Assembly: GCA_014239035.1 (NCBI GenBank)
Contig: JAAZZY010000023.1
Location: 1-17,870, forward strand
Length of the DNA: 17,870 nucleotides
Direction of reading: 5' to 3'
Source: Chlamydiia bacterium
GTDB lineage: Bacteria; Chlamydiota; Chlamydiia; Chlamydiales; JAAZZY01
The translations under genes and the position numbers were made by a program. Of this stretch, positions 15,387 through 17,870 are shown piece by piece. How positions within the stretch are numbered: the first letter of the stretch is position 1; each line of letters begins with the position of its first letter. The notes beneath the pieces are model-generated. The model was not told where the DNA came from and ran no database searches. It was given only the letters and a program-made list of their open reading frames with translations.

Positions 15387-16049
15387 ATGCGTATTAATTA
15401 CACCGAAAATGCTGACCAACAAACTAGATATAATAGACTTGTAGGAGATGGTGTGCCTGTTGATGGAGGTAGTGAATCCTCTTCGTATTCTTCAGAAAGT
15501 GACGGTAGCGACTTTGTTGACTTGGCCGATCTCCAACCAGGATTTTTTGCAGAAAGAGACATTAATCAAGAAGCTTTAGCCCTTTTGTGGAACCAGCTTG
15601 GTAACCTTCAAGCTGCCGTTCATAATTTGGGAGAGCTCATTATTGATTCCGGTGGTGAAGCAGCAACTAGAACCAGTGAAGTTTTAACAAGAATTGGCTT
15701 ATTGCAGGGGCGACTAGATACAGCAGATAGAGCGGCTACTAGACTAAGGCCTTGGTATAGAGCTCCAGCTGTAGTTGTAGGGACGGTAGTTGTGACAACT
15801 GTCTTTGTCTATAAACTCATAGAGAATATTGTAAGTCTTGCTGCAGGATTTGTTTCAGGTACTTCGACTCAGCCAGATATTTTATCTCAAAGGCAAATTG
15901 AAGCATTACCAGGCTTTGAGCCTGATAAGGAAGATACACTTGAAAAAGTTTCTCAAACTGCTGCAAAAGTTACAACCGCCCCAGAAACGAATCAAGATCA
16001 TATTGATGCTAGAGCAGAGCGAAAAAGAAGAAAAAGAAATGATCTCTAA
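15387..16049 (+). CDS. Single-span membrane protein, first of two tandem paralogues
   Basis: This 220-residue protein is of unknown family. The N-terminus is Ser/Asp/Glu-rich (about 28-46), followed by a helical region (60-110), a tryptophan-tyrosine pair before the membrane (WYRAP at 123-127), a hydrophobic span (about 127-143), a short second hydrophobic patch (148-156) and a hydrophilic tail. The tail ends APETNQDHIDARAERKRRKR. The next gene shares three blocks: LQ..(V/I)..LG.(I/L)..D.GG...; PWYRAPAVV / AWYKAPAVV; and the C-terminal APET.QDHIDARAER. They are therefore duplicates. The start has GGAGATGA 8-14 bases upstream. An acidic S-D-F-V-D-L (41-46) has the form of an Atg8/LC3-interacting motif. 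It could be an inclusion-membrane or secreted protein; no function is established. Confidence 0.78.
   Translation: MRINYTENADQQTRYNRLVGDGVPVDGGSESSSYSSESDGSDFVDLADLQPGFFAERDINQEALALLWNQLGNLQAAVHNLGELIIDSGGEAATRTSEVLTRIGLLQGRLDTADRAATRLRPWYRAPAVVVGTVVVTTVFVYKLIENIVSLAAGFVSGTSTQPDILSQRQIEALPGFEPDKEDTLEKVSQTAAKVTTAPETNQDHIDARAERKRRKRNDL
15993..16023 (+). repeat. Direct repeat, copy 1 (3' end of first paralogue)
   Basis: A 31-base stretch encodes QDHIDARAER. It recurs at 16662-16692 with a single difference (T/C at a third codon position). It marks the duplication that produced the two paralogous membrane proteins and is much more similar than the rest of the genes. Confidence 0.8.
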
Positions 16050-16104
16050 TAATTTCTATTTTGTTTAAAAGCTTATGGTTTAAGAAAAAAATTGAATTTT
16101 AACT

Positions 16105-16138
16105 TTGCTTTTGCTTAAGCTTTCTAACGAAATATTAT
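16105..16138 (+). promoter_or_regulatory. Candidate promoter of the second paralogue
   Basis: TTGCTT at 16111-16116 (a second copy lies at 16105-16110), a 16-base spacer and TATTAT (16133-16138) would start transcription about 20 bases before the ATG. The two paralogues may thus be expressed separately. An inverted pair AAAGCTTA/TAAGCTTT flanks the upstream gap and has no clear role. Confidence 0.45.
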
Positions 16139-16163
16139 TTAACATATAAAGAAGAGGATATTT

Positions 16164-16712
16164 ATGATGGGTGGAGGTGTAACAGTACCAGGTGAGGATG
16201 ATTTTGTGGTAGTTGATGCTCAAGACTATTCAGTAGTTCCAAACGCTGCTGCGCGTGCGCAAGAAACTGTTAAAGAGGTATTGGAAGCACTTAGAGATAG
16301 AACTGCTGGTCTTCAAGATGCAATTGAAACTTTAGGCCAAATTGTTGCAGATGGAGGAGTCGCAGGAGTTGTGCAGGGCGGGAGAGTCTTAGAGCAGTTA
16401 GGCTTTCTACAACCTAGAGGGGAAGGGATTCCAGCGCGAGTTAAGGCTTGGTACAAAGCGCCTGCAGTAGTGATTGCCGGGATTGCAGCAGTTTCTGTGA
16501 TGACCTATAAAGTATTTGAGGGTATTGCAAATGCAGTTTGGCCATCTACTGCAGATTTATCTCCTCAAGCAAAGCAAATAGATATAGCTTCTCCAGATGA
16601 TTTAGCATCTCAAAGGGTAAAGGATACTGCAGTTGAAGTAATAAGAGCACCAGAGACATCCCAAGATCATATCGATGCTAGAGCAGAGCGAAGGCGCAAT
16701 AAAAAACTTTAG
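16164..16712 (+). CDS. Single-span membrane protein, second of two tandem paralogues
   Basis: This 182-residue paralogue of the preceding gene has no known family. It has an acidic N-terminus, E11-D12-D13-F14-V15-V16-V17, and a helical region (28-82) with LQDAIETLGQIVADGG. Next come WYKAPAVV (96-103), a membrane span (about 99-118) and a tail ending APETSQDHIDARAERRRNKK. AGAGGA (16153-16158) serves ATG 16164 or the adjacent ATG 16167. The Ser-rich insert of the first copy is missing here, while the membrane span and C-terminal tail are kept. That argues these two parts carry the shared function. Its basic C-terminal tail should lie on the cytoplasmic side, bacterial or, if secreted, host. Confidence 0.78.
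   Translation: MMGGGVTVPGEDDFVVVDAQDYSVVPNAAARAQETVKEVLEALRDRTAGLQDAIETLGQIVADGGVAGVVQGGRVLEQLGFLQPRGEGIPARVKAWYKAPAVVIAGIAAVSVMTYKVFEGIANAVWPSTADLSPQAKQIDIASPDDLASQRVKDTAVEVIRAPETSQDHIDARAERRRNKKL
16662..16692 (+). repeat. Direct repeat, copy 2 (3' end of second paralogue)
   Basis: This 31-base partner of 15993-16023 has one mismatch and lies in the same reading frame, encoding the same QDHIDARAER segment. Confidence 0.8.
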
Positions 16713-16716
16713 CCTG

Positions 16717-16744
16717 CATAATAACCTTATTTTTGTTATGCTTT
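16717..16744 (+). terminator. Possible weak terminator after the second paralogue
   Basis: GCATAATAAC and GTTATGC can form an imperfect AT-rich hairpin around a T-rich loop, with only TTT after it. It is too weak to be sure; it may be chance in AT-rich DNA. Confidence 0.25.
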
Positions 16745-16751
16745 ACCTACT

Positions 16752-17219
16752 ATGCGTTTGATGTTTCGATTATTAGCTGTACTGATGTTTTTGGTTTTGG
16801 CAGGATGTAGTCAAGTTACTTGGCCTTGCTTATGCGGCTGCTCTACGAGAAAACATCTCTCAGTTTTAAATGAGCCTATCAACCAGCAAAGACTTGCCTC
16901 TGTTCACGTCAATGCTCCAGATCCATTGCATGAGCTCAACGCTCATGGCCAGCGTTTGTATGTCAGCTGGGCTCTTCCCCGCAGCTATAAGAATTCTCAG
17001 CTCAACGGAATTTTAAAAGTGCGCTTTAATGTCTCAGAGCAAGCAAACATTCCATTCAAGATCGATCGTCTCAGAGGCACAATGACCTATCAAATTATTA
17101 ATGAAGAATACTTTCAAAAAGAAGGCATTCAATCCTACAAAGTCCAGATCTTTTCAGACGGGAAAGAAATAGATGCTTATGTGCATTCAATGTGGACAGA
17201 ACTCATTTCAGGAAGCTAG
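16752..17219 (+). CDS. Predicted lipoprotein, function unknown
   Basis: This 155-residue protein has a clear type II signal peptide: MRLMFRLLAV, a hydrophobic core and a lipobox LAGC with the lipidated cysteine at 19. Three more cysteines follow at once in CLCGC (26, 28, 30), which is unusual close to the lipid anchor. The rest (about 60-150) looks beta-rich (RLYVSWALP, GILKVRFNVS, GTMTYQIINE, SYKVQIFSDG). That would suit a small periplasmic or outer-membrane beta domain. I do not recognise a family. There is no good Shine-Dalgarno at either ATG 16752 or ATG 16761; the longer form is chosen because it gives the more complete basic n-region. Confidence 0.8.
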   Translation: MRLMFRLLAVLMFLVLAGCSQVTWPCLCGCSTRKHLSVLNEPINQQRLASVHVNAPDPLHELNAHGQRLYVSWALPRSYKNSQLNGILKVRFNVSEQANIPFKIDRLRGTMTYQIINEEYFQKEGIQSYKVQIFSDGKEIDAYVHSMWTELISGS

Positions 17220-17236
17220 CTTAGATAAAGCGGCTG

Positions 17237-17263
17237 TTGAGAAAAAACAGAATCAGCTATACT
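17237..17263 (+). promoter_or_regulatory. Possible promoter of the truncated symporter gene
   Basis: TTGAGA (17237-17242) and TATACT (17258-17263) are spaced by only 15 bases. The match is fair. If real, it now drives a 48-residue stub. Confidence 0.35.
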
Positions 17264-17288
17264 CTTTTCTTTTTTAAAAAATAATTTT

Positions 17289-17435
17289 ATGCACGATTTA
17301 AATTTTTACCTATCAAAGCTAAATAGCTGGATATGGAGTGCTCCTCTCTTAATCTTTTTGGTGGGAACGGGAGTTTATTTTACCTTTCTGTTAAGAGGAC
17401 TTAAGCGCTTCTCTTTCTTGTCTGATCACATTTAA
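17289..17435 (+). pseudogene. 5' stub of a sodium:alanine symporter (AGCS family)
   Basis: From ATG 17289 the frame encodes 48 residues, ending at TAA 17433-17435. The part LNSWIWSAPLLIFLVGTGVYFTFLLRGL (11-38, shown in full only by position here as needed) matches the first membrane helix and following 'LRG' of AGCS transporters, which normally run to about 450 residues. After the RGL at 36-38 (codons 17394-17402) similarity stops. The remaining RFSFLSDHI is simply the reverse strand of the neighbouring symporter's 3' end. The gene is therefore cut after about 38 codons, by inversion or by recombination with a second copy. No Shine-Dalgarno is visible. Confidence 0.72.
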
Positions 17436-17870
17436 GAAACTATCGCTTTCTTTCCTAACGGCCAATGAGAGCCCTAAAAGTCCACATAGGTTAGGGAAAG
17501 CCATGAGGGCATTGGAAATATCTGCTATGTTCCACATCGTCTGCAAGCCAATAATTGCTCCAAAGATTACCAAGATGGTAAATATGACTCGGTAGAAAAC
17601 AACGGAGTTTCTACCAAAGAGATATTCAAAGCATTTTTCACCGTAATAAGCCCATCCCAATATGGTTGTATATCCAAACATAATAATAGCAATGGTTACA
17701 ACCCAACCGCTTCCTGGAAGAGTGTGATTAAAGGCGTAAATCACCATAGTCGGGCCATTCAAGGGTATACCATTTGCGCCGTATCCTCCCAACACTCCTG
17801 TAATGGAGATGACAAGCCCTGTAATTGTGCAAACAATAAAAGTTGCCATGAAAGCACCACTCATAGAAAT
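17391..17870 (-). CDS. Sodium:alanine symporter family protein (AGCS), C-terminal part, runs off the window
   Basis: The frame is open to the right edge, so the gene starts beyond it; about 159 residues are visible. They contain the C-terminal AGCS landmarks: a helix with FIVCTITGLVI, then FGYTTILGWAYYGEKCFEYLFG, a further long hydrophobic region with NIADISNALMAFPNLCGLLGLS, and a short charged tail ending at TAA 17391-17393. These carriers take up alanine or glycine with sodium across the inner membrane. The internal ATG at 17864 is not the start, since AGCS proteins carry some 300 more residues before this point. Its 3' end overlaps the plus-strand stub of the same family, which is discussed as a rearrangement. 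Whether it is complete cannot be seen here. Confidence 0.88.
   Translation of the reverse strand: MSMSGAFMATFIVCTITGLVISITGVLGGYGANGIPLNGPTMVIYAFNHTLPGSGWVVTIAIIMFGYTTILGWAYYGEKCFEYLFGRNSVVFYRVIFTILVIFGAIIGLQTMWNIADISNALMAFPNLCGLLGLSLAVRKESDSFLNVIRQEREALKSS

Noticed and set aside
15765..15860. Classical bilobed Inc-type hydrophobic domain in the first paralogue
   Set aside because: Only one full span is present; the second patch is about 9-11 residues and the other paralogue lacks an equivalent, so an Inc assignment is not supported.
16068..16123. Inverted pair AAAGCTTA / TAAGCTTT between the paralogues
   Set aside because: The arms are short and about 40 bases apart in AT-rich DNA; no stable hairpin or known operator form.

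Overview
The window reads as a piece of a chromosome from the Chlamydiae, most likely an environmental 'Chlamydia-like' lineage rather than genus Chlamydia. The main evidence is gene order: transaldolase, a small zinc-ribbon gene, unknown genes, then V-type ATPase genes E, a DUF2764/CT309-like gene, A, B, D, I and K. From memory this follows the C. trachomatis CT313-CT304 region. The AT-rich intergenic DNA, the sodium:alanine symporter pieces and several unfamiliar genes with possible host-facing features fit an amoeba- or animal-associated relative. I cannot fix the genus from the sequence alone.

Left arm (1-4263, minus strand). A rho-independent terminator serves a plus-strand gene lying off the left edge. 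Next, on the minus strand, tal (transaldolase) and pdxH (pyridoxamine-phosphate oxidase) overlap by one base. Upstream of them are a zinc-ribbon gene with its own promoter and two long genes of unknown function that look like a two-gene operon.

Centre (4413-13381, plus strand). A clear TTGAAA-17-GATAAT promoter starts a tightly packed V-type ATPase operon (atpE, DUF2764 gene, atpA, atpB, atpD, atpI, atpK). The genes from DUF2764 to atpI overlap by 1-10 bases. fumC (class II fumarase) follows atpK after 24 bases with a strong Shine-Dalgarno and a TTG start, so it is probably on the same transcript. The operon holds no recognisable subunit F or G. The DUF2764 protein occupies the place of subunit C. 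The K subunit keeps the polar residues that bind sodium in the Enterococcus hirae enzyme.

Right arm (13446-17870). A small ABM-like protein is followed by what looks like an accessory segment. It holds an N-terminally anchored protein with a phosphatidylinositol 3-/4-kinase-type catalytic core, most like plant type II/gamma PI4K, and two tandem paralogous single-span membrane proteins with a conserved C-terminal tail. A lipoprotein comes next. The window ends in a broken or rearranged sodium:alanine symporter locus: a 48-residue N-terminal stub on the plus strand abuts the C-terminal part of a second copy, or of an inverted part of the same gene, on the minus strand.

The best candidates for undescribed biology are the PI-kinase-like protein and the adjacent paralogous membrane-protein pair. 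The uncharacterised minus-strand operon at 2199-4263 comes next.
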